Assembly: GCF_030504645.1 (NCBI RefSeq)
Contig: NZ_JAUKWQ010000004.1
Span: 248,001 to 312,000 of the forward strand
Length of the DNA: 64,000 nt
From: Rhizobium oryzicola
Lineage (GTDB): Bacteria; Pseudomonadota; Alphaproteobacteria; Rhizobiales; Rhizobiaceae
Reading direction: 5' to 3'
The notes beneath the pieces were generated by a model. The model saw nothing but the letters and a program-made list of their open reading frames with translations. It was not told the DNA's origin and did not search any database. The translations under genes and the position numbers were made by a program. This document shows, one piece after another, positions 1 to 8,436 of the stretch (position 1 is the stretch's first letter; each line of letters opens with the position of its first letter).

Positions 1-367
1 CGAACAGCGAGGCCAGGATATGGCAGACCAGCGCCAGGGCCAGCGTGCGGGGCAGGCGCTCACCCACCACTTCCGCCACGGGCTTGTTATAATAGAAGCT
101 ATAGCCGAAGTCGCCACGCGTCACGATGCCGGTGATCCAGTTGAGATACTGCACCGCCATCGGCTGGTCGAGCCCATGTTCGACGCGGTAGGCCTGCGCC
201 TGCGCTTCCGCCTGTTCATAGGAAGCCCCACCCTGGTTCATCAGCTGTGAACGGATGTAATCTGCATAATCGCCGGGCGGTGCCTGAATGATTGCGAAGG
301 TGACGATGCTCAGGATCAGAAGCACCGGCACCGCCGATGCGATCCGTGTCAGGAGAAATCTCAGCAT
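1..367 (-). CDS. ABC transporter permease, DppB/OppB type (partial, AgpB-like)
   Basis: The gene runs off the left edge, so only about the first 122 codons are seen. The start ATG is at 365-367 and the reading begins MLRFLLTRIASAVPVLLILS, a first membrane helix typical of the DppB/OppB inner-membrane permease family. After it come the family features QAPPGDYAD, a periplasmic helical stretch, and GDFGYSFYYNKPV just before the next helix. It is the third gene of a minus-strand unit after a GH4 glycosidase and a family-5 binding protein. By analogy with the Sinorhizobium agp alpha-galactoside system it would be the AgpB-like subunit. The second permease and the ATPases would lie outside the window. 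The substrate is inferred from the neighbours only. Confidence 0.85.
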   Translation of the reverse strand, partial: MLRFLLTRIASAVPVLLILSIVTFAIIQAPPGDYADYIRSQLMNQGGASYEQAEAQAQAYRVEHGLDQPMAVQYLNWITGIVTRGDFGYSFYYNKPVAEVVGERLPRTLALALVCHILASLF

Positions 368-423
368 CACGTCCTCTCTGCGTTGCGGAGGCCACAGGAT
401 GCGGCCTTTTGCTTGGATCCCGT

Positions 424-448
424 CCGGCCGCGCCTCACGCGCGGCCGG
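424..448 (-). terminator. GC-rich hairpin between binding-protein and permease genes
   Basis: A perfect 10-bp stem (CCGGCCGCGC / GCGCGGCCGG) with a 5-nt loop sits between the stop of the binding-protein gene (476) and the permease start (367). On the minus strand no U-run follows. It therefore looks more like an mRNA-stabilising or attenuating hairpin that keeps binding-protein expression above permease expression than a full terminator. Confidence 0.6.
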
Positions 449-475
449 GCTTTTCTCTCTCTGGGGGACAGGAGA

Positions 476-2563
476 TCAGTTGATGGGGCCTGGATCACCC
501 GGCTTGCCGGGAAGCTGCTGCGGGAAGAGCTCGTACTTGCCCTGCTTGCTGGCCGCGACCCAGACCCGTTCGCGCATGATGGAATCTTCCGCCCAGTTGA
601 ACATATAGATCGGCGTGCCGGGCGGGATGTTGGAGAAGCGCTTGTTGATGATGAGCGCCCCCGGATATTCGGTCAGGCCGATCGTATAGAGGTTCTGGGT
701 ATAGAGCTTCTGGTACTGCTTCATCAGCTCGGCCCGTTCAGCATTGTCCTGCGAGGCGATGAAGCGCTTCACCAGATCCGCCATCTGCTGTTCGAAGGGC
801 AGAATGTCGAGTTCCTTGCCTTCCGGTGCGCGGTGGTTCCAGCTGGTGCGTGGGCCGACCGGCGCCAATTGCTCGGTGTTCTGGACGACTGACGACAGCT
901 CGGTGCTGTTGCGTCTCACGGCCCAGTCGAAGCGGCCGGAATAATGGGCGGCATCCCGCTGGTTGGAGTCGAGCGCATTGATGACGACGCGGATGCCGAT
1001 TTTCGCCATCTGGCCGACCAGACCTTCCGCCAGGCTCTTGTCCGTCGTGTAGCCATTGTTGACCAGAAGCACGATCTCGACATTCTTGCCGCCGGCGGTG
1101 CCCTTCGGGAAATTGACGAAGCCGTCATTATCCGTATCGACGAGACCGAGTTTCTTCAGTGTCGCCTTCGCGCCTTCCAGATCATAGGGGTAATAGACCG
1201 TGGAATTGCGATCATAGAAGCTGGTGCCGGAAGACAGACCGCCAGGATAGATGGCCGTAAACGGACCCTTGACCAGACTGTCGCCCACCGCCTTGCGATC
1301 GATGGCCGAACTGATGGCCTGGCGGAACTCCAGATTGCGGTTCAGTTCACGCACCGCCTGCTGGCGCTCATCCGGCGTGCCCCAGCCATTGGCGGAAAAA
1401 TTCATCAGCAGATTGTAGCCGATCAGGCGCGGGCCGAAATCGAGACGCGCCGGCGCATTGGGGTCCGCCGCGCGCTTCAGCGAGGCCACAAAGTTTTCCG
1501 GCTGTTCAAGATTGGAGAAGTCGCCGGAGCCGGCCACTGCCTGCACGTCACGATCCGCCCAGGTGGAAAGCTTATAGTGCACCTCGTCGAGATAGGGCAG
1601 TTGCTGGCCCTTCTCATCCACCTTCCAGTAATAGGGATTGCGGCGCAGGACGATGATATCGTCCGGCCGATAGGCCACCGGCACCCAGGCGCCCATGACC
1701 GGCATGTTCATGTATTCCGGTGGATAGGCATTCTTGAACTGGTCATAGGTGTTCTTGGAGTATTTAGGGTGCTTCTGCTTCAGCATATGGGCCGGGCCCG
1801 GGCAGAAGTTCGGATAGGCCATGGTGTAGAGATACTGCTTGGGGAAGGCGGCCTTGAAGGTCCACTCGACGGTGTAGTCGTCGATCTTGGTCAGTGTCGT
1901 TCCCTCGCCGAAGGCTTCCGGCGAAGCGCCACCGCCAAGCGGCGAGACATTGGGATCGATGACGGCATCTTCCCAATAGAACATCACATCGTCAGCGGTG
2001 AAAGGAACGCCATCGGACCATTTGGCACCTTTCACAAGATGCATGGTCAGCTTGTGGCCGTCCGAAGACCATTCCCAGCTCTTGGCTAGGTTCGGCAGCG
2101 GCTCAGTATCCTTGGCGTTGACCTGGAACAGCGGGGCCGTCCGCGTCAGGCATTCGGAAAGCGCGATGTCGATGCCGCCCCAGCCCTGGCTCTGTCCGGC
2201 GATATAATTCCACCCCTCGGGACGGCCGCCGATGACGTGGCGCAAGGTGTCGCCGTAGACGCCGATGCCGTCGGGCATATTGCCCGCCTTGTAGACGAGC
2301 GGCTCCTCGGGCAAGCGATCCTTCAAGGGCGGCAGCTTGCCGGTCTTTTCGAACTTCTCCATCACCCAGCCGGGCTCGCTGTAGAAGGGCAGGGCCTTGA
2401 ACTCGAGTATGGAATCGCGGGCTACATAAGTAATCTTGCCTTGCGCCGGAAAAGGTGGCGGCTCAGGCGGAGCGCTCGTTTCAAAGGCCTGTGCATTCAG
2501 CGCAAAGATAGAAGCTCCCAGACTGAGCGCGGTGATCCTGCTGATCCTGCTTAGATGCGGCAT
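476..2563 (-). CDS. agpA: ABC transporter substrate-binding protein, family 5 (AgpA-like)
   Basis: This periplasmic protein of about 695 residues belongs to the peptide/nickel/opine family (SBP_bac_5). An N-terminal signal peptide (hydrophobic stretch around SLGASIFALNAQAF) is followed by the family body: a motif near AKSWEWSSDGHKLTMHLVKG, then KWSDGVPFTADDVMFYWED, and later FRQAISSAIDRKAVGD. ATG 2563 is preferred over the ATG two codons earlier because GGAGG lies 7 nt before it. The length, the family, the upstream GH4 glycosidase and the divergent AraC gene all match the Sinorhizobium meliloti agp locus, where a family-5 protein binds alpha-galactosides rather than peptides. That ligand is an inference. 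An oligopeptide or another oligosaccharide is possible. Confidence 0.8.
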   Translation of the reverse strand: MPHLSRISRITALSLGASIFALNAQAFETSAPPEPPPFPAQGKITYVARDSILEFKALPFYSEPGWVMEKFEKTGKLPPLKDRLPEEPLVYKAGNMPDGIGVYGDTLRHVIGGRPEGWNYIAGQSQGWGGIDIALSECLTRTAPLFQVNAKDTEPLPNLAKSWEWSSDGHKLTMHLVKGAKWSDGVPFTADDVMFYWEDAVIDPNVSPLGGGASPEAFGEGTTLTKIDDYTVEWTFKAAFPKQYLYTMAYPNFCPGPAHMLKQKHPKYSKNTYDQFKNAYPPEYMNMPVMGAWVPVAYRPDDIIVLRRNPYYWKVDEKGQQLPYLDEVHYKLSTWADRDVQAVAGSGDFSNLEQPENFVASLKRAADPNAPARLDFGPRLIGYNLLMNFSANGWGTPDERQQAVRELNRNLEFRQAISSAIDRKAVGDSLVKGPFTAIYPGGLSSGTSFYDRNSTVYYPYDLEGAKATLKKLGLVDTDNDGFVNFPKGTAGGKNVEIVLLVNNGYTTDKSLAEGLVGQMAKIGIRVVINALDSNQRDAAHYSGRFDWAVRRNSTELSSVVQNTEQLAPVGPRTSWNHRAPEGKELDILPFEQQMADLVKRFIASQDNAERAELMKQYQKLYTQNLYTIGLTEYPGALIINKRFSNIPPGTPIYMFNWAEDSIMRERVWVAASKQGKYELFPQQLPGKPGDPGPIN

Positions 2564-2618
2564 ATCCATTCCTCCCTTTCGACTGCGCTCCCCAGCGCGT
2601 CGCTCCTCATCCTCACCC

Positions 2619-2649
2619 GCAGATGCGAAACTCCTCTTCCCGCATCTGC
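2619..2649 (-). terminator. Intercistronic hairpin, GH4 to binding protein
   Basis: A perfect 9-bp stem GCAGATGCG / CGCATCTGC with a 13-nt loop lies in the 108-bp gap between the GH4 gene and the binding-protein gene. No U-run follows on the minus strand, so it is probably a processing or stabilising hairpin inside the operon. Confidence 0.45.
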
Positions 2650-2671
2650 CAATTCCATTCCGGCACCAGGT

Positions 2672-4138
2672 TCAGCTAGCGGCCTTCATTGCGGCCTTTT
2701 CGGCGCGCAGTTCCTCGATGGAGCGCACCTGGCGCCGTGCGGCACCGGCCCAGTCACGGGTTTTTACCTTGGCCTTCGACAACCTCTCGCGCGAGGCGGG
2801 AACGGCATCGGCGTATTGCGGAAGCCACCGCGCTTGCGCGACCACCATCTCATCCACCATCTGCCAGACCTCTTCCGGTGTGGAGACGGCACCGACCAGC
2901 GGATCATGCAGGACAGCGAGCTTTAGAAGATCAATGTCCCCGGTGACAGCCGCATGAACGGACATGCGCTGCACATTGATCGAAGCCATGCAGGTTGCAG
3001 CACAGGCTTCCGGCAGCGTGATGCCTGACACCATGTTGATGCCGAAGCGATCGACGAAGCCGGGCGATTCAATGATGGCATCCGCCGGCAGATTGGTAAT
3101 GACGCCGGTGTTCTTCACATTGAAATGACCGCGATAGACTCGACCGGTTTCGAGCGCTTCCAGAATATGGCTCGCATGCTCATTGGAGCGGCGGGCAGGA
3201 TCGATCGGCCTCTTGGCGGATTCCAGGAATTGCGGAAATTCCGTTTCGAACCAGTTGCGCGTCTCGGTGGAGTAGCGCAGATAGCCGCCTGTTTCGCCGT
3301 GGATCCAATCCGACATGTCGATCCAGCGGGTGATCTCTTCCGGCCGCTTGCGGTACCAGGGCAGGTATTCGGAAAGGTGCCCGTTGCTTTCGGTGGAGTA
3401 GACGCCGAAGCGTTTCAGCACGTCGATGCGCAGCTTTTCCTGCTGCGAATAGACCGGATGCGCCTCGAAGGCGGCAATCAGTTCATCCTTGCCGATTTTG
3501 CGGCCCTTCAGCCTCAGATCGACGAACCATGTCTGGTGGTTGATGCCGGAGCATACATAATCCAGTTCCCTGACCGACGATGCGCCCAGCACTTCGGCAA
3601 TCTGCTCGGCACCATGCTGGACGCCATGGCAAAGGCCGATCGTATCGACTTTGCCGTATTCGATTGCCGCCCAGGTGTTCATGGCCATCGGGTTGGCATA
3701 GTTCAGGAACTTGGCACCCGGTGCGGCGACCTCGCGGATATCCTTGCAGAAATCCAGGATGACCGGAATGTTGCGCTGGCCATAGAGAATGCCGCCGGCG
3801 CAGATCGTGTCGCCCACGCATTGGTCGATCCCGTATTTCAGCGGTATGCGGATATCCTCCGCATAGGCTTCCAGCCCGCCGACGCGCACGCAACTGATAA
3901 TGTAGCGCGCGCCTTCCAAGGCGCGGCGGCGATCCGTCGTCGCGGTCACTTTCGTGGGCAGATTGTTGGATGCCACGACCTGCTCCAGGATCTGGCGGAT
4001 CATGCCCAGATTCTGCTCGCTGATGTCGGTCAGGGCGAATTCGACGTCCTGAAACTCCGGCACACAAAGAAGGTCTGTGAACAGCTTTTTCGTGAAGCCG
4101 ACGCTTCCAGCGCCAATGATAGCGATTTTGAAACTCAT
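2672..4138 (-). CDS. NAD-dependent glycoside hydrolase family 4 (alpha-galactosidase-like)
   Basis: The 488-residue protein has the GH4 layout. A Rossmann NAD-binding motif GAGSVGF is at residues 9-15. NYANPMAMNTW at about 147-156 is the substrate and NAD pocket. The metal-binding motif CHGVQHG is at 170-176 and GINHQTW carries Asn200-His201. GH4 enzymes use NAD and a divalent metal in a redox-assisted cleavage of glycosides and act in the cytoplasm. I start it at ATG 4138 because the Rossmann strand begins at once (MSFKIAIIGAG) and a GAGGAGA ribosome site lies upstream. The longer frame to 4204 adds a non-conserved tail. It is first in the operon with the AgpA-like transporter, which suggests hydrolysis of imported alpha-galactosides. 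Alpha-glucosidase or alpha-galacturonidase activity cannot be excluded. Confidence 0.85.
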   Translation of the reverse strand: MSFKIAIIGAGSVGFTKKLFTDLLCVPEFQDVEFALTDISEQNLGMIRQILEQVVASNNLPTKVTATTDRRRALEGARYIISCVRVGGLEAYAEDIRIPLKYGIDQCVGDTICAGGILYGQRNIPVILDFCKDIREVAAPGAKFLNYANPMAMNTWAAIEYGKVDTIGLCHGVQHGAEQIAEVLGASSVRELDYVCSGINHQTWFVDLRLKGRKIGKDELIAAFEAHPVYSQQEKLRIDVLKRFGVYSTESNGHLSEYLPWYRKRPEEITRWIDMSDWIHGETGGYLRYSTETRNWFETEFPQFLESAKRPIDPARRSNEHASHILEALETGRVYRGHFNVKNTGVITNLPADAIIESPGFVDRFGINMVSGITLPEACAATCMASINVQRMSVHAAVTGDIDLLKLAVLHDPLVGAVSTPEEVWQMVDEMVVAQARWLPQYADAVPASRERLSKAKVKTRDWAGAARRQVRSIEELRAEKAAMKAAS

Positions 4139-4338
4139 CCGTCCCATTCTCCTCGCAATTTTCAAGCCGATCGACAACGTGCTCCGTTCAAATGCATCCG
4201 CCATTCGATCCGGCGTGAAATAGCCGGTGAGCCTTGGGGTTTGGCGACGGGAACACGATCAGACTTTGCTTTCGGCTTCTCCTCGGCCTGGGATTATGCG
4301 TATATTTTCCGCGCGCAACAGAGAAGGATTATGCTTTC

Positions 4339-5238
4339 ATGGGTAATTTTGTGCTCGACAATCTGGTTGCCGCCGGGCCTGTGATGCGCACAGTTTCGCT
4401 ACCGCGCGGACGCCAGACGCTGCATACCATGCCGACCAGTGCAGGTTATGAAATCCGCGAGAACTGTTTCTATGATTGGGATGGGCGAAAGCGAGGTCTC
4501 GCACCCTTCACGGTGCTGCAGCACACCATCGCCGGGCGTGGCAATCTGATTTACGAGAACCGCGCGATGCAGGTGAAGCAGGGCGAGACGCTGCTGGTGG
4601 TCATTCCGCACAGCCACCGGTACTGGCTGGAGAAAGGCAACCGCTGGGAGTTCTTCTGGATTTCCATGAATGGCGAGGAGGCGCTGCGCATTCACCGTTC
4701 GATCCTTGCCATCACAGGCCCGGTTCTGAAGCTGCAGCCTTCCACCATCGACCAATTGGCTGAGTGTTGCTACCGGCTCGTCACCGGTGGCGAAGCGCCG
4801 GGTTCAGCCTCCGCCATAGCTTACGAGGCCGCAATGGTGCTCTATGATGACGTCTTCGGCTCCCACCCGACCTTTGCGCAGGAGTACCGATCGCTGCAGC
4901 ATGTCCTCACACATATCGAAAACAATCTCGACCAGCGGCTCTCCGTGCCAGACTTGGCGGAGGTTGCCGGGTTAAGCCGTGCTCACTTTTCCCGCATATT
5001 TGCCGCCAGCGAAGGATTGCCGCCTGCGGAGTTCGTGTTGCAGAAGAGGTTGCGCCGTGCCGCGAAACTGTTGACGAAGGCGGCGGATCTACCGGTGAAG
5101 GAAGTGGCGGCTCTCTGCGGCTTCGAGGATCCCAATTATTTCTCGAAAGTCTTCCGACGGCTTTACGGAACAAACCCTAGCGATTTTCGCACCAGCGGCA
5201 TGTATGCCAGTCTCGATACGCCTCGCCGCGTGCCATAG
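4339..5238 (+). CDS. AraC-family transcriptional regulator (AgpT-like)
   Basis: The protein of about 299 residues has an N-terminal cupin-type sugar-sensing domain (residues about 20-160, including KQGETLLVVIPHSHRYWLEK) and a C-terminal double helix-turn-helix (about 200-285: LSVPDLAEVAGLSRAHFSRI, then VKEVAALCGFEDPNYFSKVF). ATG 4339 has AAGGA about 10 nt upstream. The longer frame to 4234 runs into the divergent promoter region and adds unconserved sequence. It is divergent from the GH4/transporter operon with about 200 bp between. This is how the activator agpT is described for alpha-galactoside genes in S. meliloti, so it probably activates the neighbouring operon in response to its sugar. 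Confidence 0.85.
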   Translation: MGNFVLDNLVAAGPVMRTVSLPRGRQTLHTMPTSAGYEIRENCFYDWDGRKRGLAPFTVLQHTIAGRGNLIYENRAMQVKQGETLLVVIPHSHRYWLEKGNRWEFFWISMNGEEALRIHRSILAITGPVLKLQPSTIDQLAECCYRLVTGGEAPGSASAIAYEAAMVLYDDVFGSHPTFAQEYRSLQHVLTHIENNLDQRLSVPDLAEVAGLSRAHFSRIFAASEGLPPAEFVLQKRLRRAAKLLTKAADLPVKEVAALCGFEDPNYFSKVFRRLYGTNPSDFRTSGMYASLDTPRRVP

Positions 5239-5259
5239 CGGCTCAGGGATAAACTCATT

Positions 5260-7026
5260 CTAGACTGCAACGCTGTTTGGTTTTGTCAAACTGCCGGTCA
5301 CAGCCCGAAAACGCTCGTGGCTTCTGATGAAGTCGAAGCGCGTGTCCATGCGAACCCAAACCGTTGAAAGCTCCCGGTTCTTGTAGGCGAGATCAAGATA
5401 TCGGATCGTTGCCTCACTGTCTCCGACGGAACAGGCGAGAGTGGCGTGGGCGAAATAGCTCGCTCGGGGATTGCCCGCTTTTAACAGGGTAATCGCTCGT
5501 TCGGGAGAACCCATCCAGGCTTCCAGCTCTGCCTTGGCAAAAACCAGCAGCGGATGTGTCATCATCATATTGCCGAGTGGTTGCAGACAGCAGCGCGCAA
5601 ATTCCTGATTGCCTGCGAAATTGGCGCCAAGGGCGAGGTAATACAGCGCTTCCATAGGGGCATTGCGCAACGCCACCGTGGATACCATGTCACTGAGAGC
5701 CGAGAAATTGCGAGACTGGAAGCGACTTATGGCTTCGGCAATATCCTGCTGTTGCGAAAATGGTTCGATCCGACGTGCCTCGTGGAACAAGCGCTCGGAT
5801 TCATCCTGCAGTCCGCGCGCAGCAAGATAGGTTCCGAAAACGCGAGCGGTTCGCGAATGATAACCGTAAGCCATGGCCGCGTTGAAACTGGCTTCTGCTG
5901 CTACGAAATCGCGTTCCAGCCAAGCCTGCACCACACCGAGCGCGGTCAGGCCTTCTGCCGATTGCGGATCGATCTCAAGCGCCTTTTCAACTGCGGGCCG
6001 CGCGAAGGAACATGCGGTGGGTGCATCGACCATCCCGATGCGGAACATATCGCAATAGCAATCGGCAATCCCGGAATAGCCGCGCGCATAATCGGCCGTG
6101 TCTTCCGCAATCTTCGAGAAGATCGCGAGGGATTCGCGCAAGCTCTCTGGCATCTGTCGGTCGAGTAGCTGGCGCGCCCTGTATAACTGGCCGTGAGCCT
6201 GAACAGCGGCGGGGCTCGGCATCACGCGGTGTGCCCGCAGTTTGGATGTATCAAACCGGTGGCGGCTGACAAAGGTTGTCGCAACGCGTTCCGGCAAGTC
6301 CATGCGTTGATCGACAGGACCTTCGAAACGATCGGAAGTGATGACGACCCCGCGGAAGTCGGACACTTCTATCGTAACACGGATAATCTCGGCCTGTTCC
6401 CGCACAGTACCCTGTATGATCGCATCCACTCCCAGTTCTGTGGCCAGGTCTCGTATCGACGGCTGCTTATCCTTATAGGTAAAGGTCGTTGCGCGAGACA
6501 GAATGTTCATGCCTGGTTCGGAACCGAATGCGAAGATCATCTCGTCCGTGATGATATCCGCGAATTCTTGACAGGCCGCATCACCGGAAACAGTGCGAAA
6601 CGGCAGTATTGCGATCGTGGCGCCGGGACCACTTCGAAAAATCTGCTTCTCGCATTCCTGAGGAAGATCCGAACCGTCAACGCCTCCGGATTTCATCACA
6701 AATACCGGCACATAGGTTCCTGTCGGTATCATGATACTGATGGGGTCCGACTGCCCGTAAAGGTGATTGTGTTCTTCCAGCTTCTTGCGCAGGCGCCTTG
6801 CCTCAACACGCACGGTGGAATCGATCCGGGGATCGTAGGGTGGCTCACGCTGATAGACCGCATTGCCGATAACAGCCTCTTTCAGGTCGCTTGTGCGACC
6901 ATTGAGAGTTTCCTCGACAATATAGTTGAGGAGAACTATCAGGCGCTCGCAGCCGGAAAATGCCGGACTCTTGCGAAGCAGTTCCATCTGCTCTCGGATC
7001 GCGGATACTGGAAGGTCGCTTTTCAT
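5260..7026 (-). CDS. TolB-like/TPR protein with N-terminal putative winged-helix domain
   Basis: The 588-residue protein has three parts. Residues 1-110 form a compact domain common in rhizobial proteins often labelled adenylate cyclase or TPR protein (FSGCERLIVLLNYIVEETL, then DPRIDSTVRVEARRLRKKLE). It is probably DNA-binding or a signalling input, but that is not proven. Residues about 130-250 resemble the TolB-like/FlgO nucleoside-free domain (TIAILPFRTVSGD...ADIITDEMIFAF). The rest is alpha-helical with TPR-like repeats (ALGVVQAWLERDFVAAEASF). I see no cyclase catalytic domain, transmembrane helix or signal peptide. It faces the AraC gene tail to tail and is followed upstream by 430 bp without a gene. 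Its function is unknown. A regulatory or scaffolding role is the most that can be said. Confidence 0.6.
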   Translation of the reverse strand: MKSDLPVSAIREQMELLRKSPAFSGCERLIVLLNYIVEETLNGRTSDLKEAVIGNAVYQREPPYDPRIDSTVRVEARRLRKKLEEHNHLYGQSDPISIMIPTGTYVPVFVMKSGGVDGSDLPQECEKQIFRSGPGATIAILPFRTVSGDAACQEFADIITDEMIFAFGSEPGMNILSRATTFTYKDKQPSIRDLATELGVDAIIQGTVREQAEIIRVTIEVSDFRGVVITSDRFEGPVDQRMDLPERVATTFVSRHRFDTSKLRAHRVMPSPAAVQAHGQLYRARQLLDRQMPESLRESLAIFSKIAEDTADYARGYSGIADCYCDMFRIGMVDAPTACSFARPAVEKALEIDPQSAEGLTALGVVQAWLERDFVAAEASFNAAMAYGYHSRTARVFGTYLAARGLQDESERLFHEARRIEPFSQQQDIAEAISRFQSRNFSALSDMVSTVALRNAPMEALYYLALGANFAGNQEFARCCLQPLGNMMMTHPLLVFAKAELEAWMGSPERAITLLKAGNPRASYFAHATLACSVGDSEATIRYLDLAYKNRELSTVWVRMDTRFDFIRSHERFRAVTGSLTKPNSVAV

Positions 7027-7454
7027 AAAGTATTTTCCATCAAAGGCTTAGGTGCCGCATTGGGCGATGCGCGGTTGTGACTTACCCGTTGCTGCGGGGC
7101 TATCGCCTTAACCATGCCCCTCGTTCAAACAAGGTGAGCTATGCCTAACTCACAGACAGCTAACTTCCGTTACTGCAATTAAATATTACTTTTGAGTCAA
7201 CTTCAACATCCGGTGGTGTCGCGAAACTATGAAACGCACAGCGTGGAGACCTAGCGGCTCTATAATGACGAGCTTTCAGCGCTCACATTGCTGACGCGGT
7301 CTCTTTCTTCGTCTGAGCAGCAGACAGACATGCGTCCCTCATCTCCCTCCGATACTGCAGCAGTGACGGTTCAGTCAGTCTTGCTGATGATGGGGTTTGC
7401 GAACACCGGTCTGCCGACACCACTCACTTCAATGACCTCTGAAAGGTTCGCCTT
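7027..7454. other. Intergenic region between divergent TPR gene and efflux operon
   Basis: I found no convincing coding sequence here. A TATAAT hexamer is at 7261-7266, but the -35 position has no good match. The short open frames show no recognisable protein. It presumably carries the two divergent promoters. Confidence 0.5.
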
Positions 7455-8432
7455 ATGGCCAGCAAACTCGGCGCGACAATTGGCATAGCAAGCATAGCAG
7501 GCCTTGCCGCTTTGTTGTGGTTCGCCACCCGTCTTCCCGCCCTCATCGTGCAGGGAGAGGTGTCGGCGGACAGGGTCGACGTTAGCCCGCGCGTTTCCGG
7601 TCGCGTGGCCAAACTTAACGCCGACGTCGGCGATATTGTCAAAAAGGGGACGACGATTGCGCAACTTGAAAGTCCGCAACTGGTGTCGGCCACGCTCTCT
7701 ACGCAGGCGGCGCTGGCCGTTGCCCAAGCGGATCTGGAGCGTGTGAACAGCACGCGTCCGGAGGTGATTGAAGCACATAAGGCTGAGGTACGCGCCGCCG
7801 ATGCCGATGTGGTTCTTTACGTCTCAGACAAGGAGCGTCAGACAAAATTGGCGGAAACCAATGCGGCCTCGCAGGCTCGGCTTGAGCAATCGAGCCGCAA
7901 CCTGGAATCTGCCCTTCGCGCGCGGGAAGCGGCGCAAGCCAATCTCGATCTGGCTGTTGCCGGTGCGAGTAAGGAGGAGCGGGCTCTGGCGGCTGCAAAG
8001 GTCCAGCAGGCGGAAGCAACGCTCAACCAGCAGAATACGGATGTGAAGGAACTGACAGTCATCGCGCCCATCGATGGACAGGTCACGACCCGCGTCGCGG
8101 AACTGGGTGAGAACTTCAGTGCTGGCGCGCCTCTGTATTCCATCGTCGATATCGGCCATCCATGGTTTACCTTCAACCTGCGCGAAGACCTGCTGAAGGG
8201 CCTGAAGATCGGCGATATCCTGACAGTCCAGGTGCCCGCCCTCAAGAACGCGAGTGTGAAGACGCGTGTGACCGTCATAAATGCGCAGGGGCAGTACGCC
8301 ACCTGGCGTGCCACCCGTGCCACGGGCGACTTCGATCTGCGGACATTTGAGGTGCGTGCCCAGCCGGTGGAGCCCGTGGACGGACTGCGACCCGGTATGA
8401 GCGCCATCGTCTCCTGGGCCCGGCCGGAGTAA
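7455..8432 (+). CDS. HlyD-family periplasmic adaptor (membrane fusion protein)
   Basis: The 325-residue protein has an N-terminal membrane anchor (IGIASIAGLAALLWFATRLP), then a barrel-sandwich/lipoyl-like half (VSPRVSGRVAKLNADVGD). A long alpha-helical hairpin of coiled-coil character follows (about 85-200, rich in Ala/Glu/Gln). The second barrel-sandwich half is at VIAPIDGQVTTRVAELGENF. This is the standard adaptor plan (HlyD/EmrA/YhiI) linking an inner-membrane pump to an outer-membrane channel. It is followed after 4 bp by two ABC-2 permeases, so the three genes probably form one export system. GAAAGG lies 8 nt before the ATG. No outer-membrane factor or ATPase gene is adjacent. Confidence 0.85.
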   Translation: MASKLGATIGIASIAGLAALLWFATRLPALIVQGEVSADRVDVSPRVSGRVAKLNADVGDIVKKGTTIAQLESPQLVSATLSTQAALAVAQADLERVNSTRPEVIEAHKAEVRAADADVVLYVSDKERQTKLAETNAASQARLEQSSRNLESALRAREAAQANLDLAVAGASKEERALAAAKVQQAEATLNQQNTDVKELTVIAPIDGQVTTRVAELGENFSAGAPLYSIVDIGHPWFTFNLREDLLKGLKIGDILTVQVPALKNASVKTRVTVINAQGQYATWRATRATGDFDLRTFEVRAQPVEPVDGLRPGMSAIVSWARPE

Positions 8433-8436
8433 GGAC

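Noticed and set aside
944..2089. 381-codon open frame on the plus strand
   Set aside because: It lies antisense to the AgpA-like gene, is rich in His/Arg/Gly as expected from a GC-rich shadow frame, and shows no domain or ribosome site.
3125..4384. 419-codon open frame on the plus strand
   Set aside because: It is the complement of the GH4 gene, whose motifs are intact. The protein has no recognisable family.
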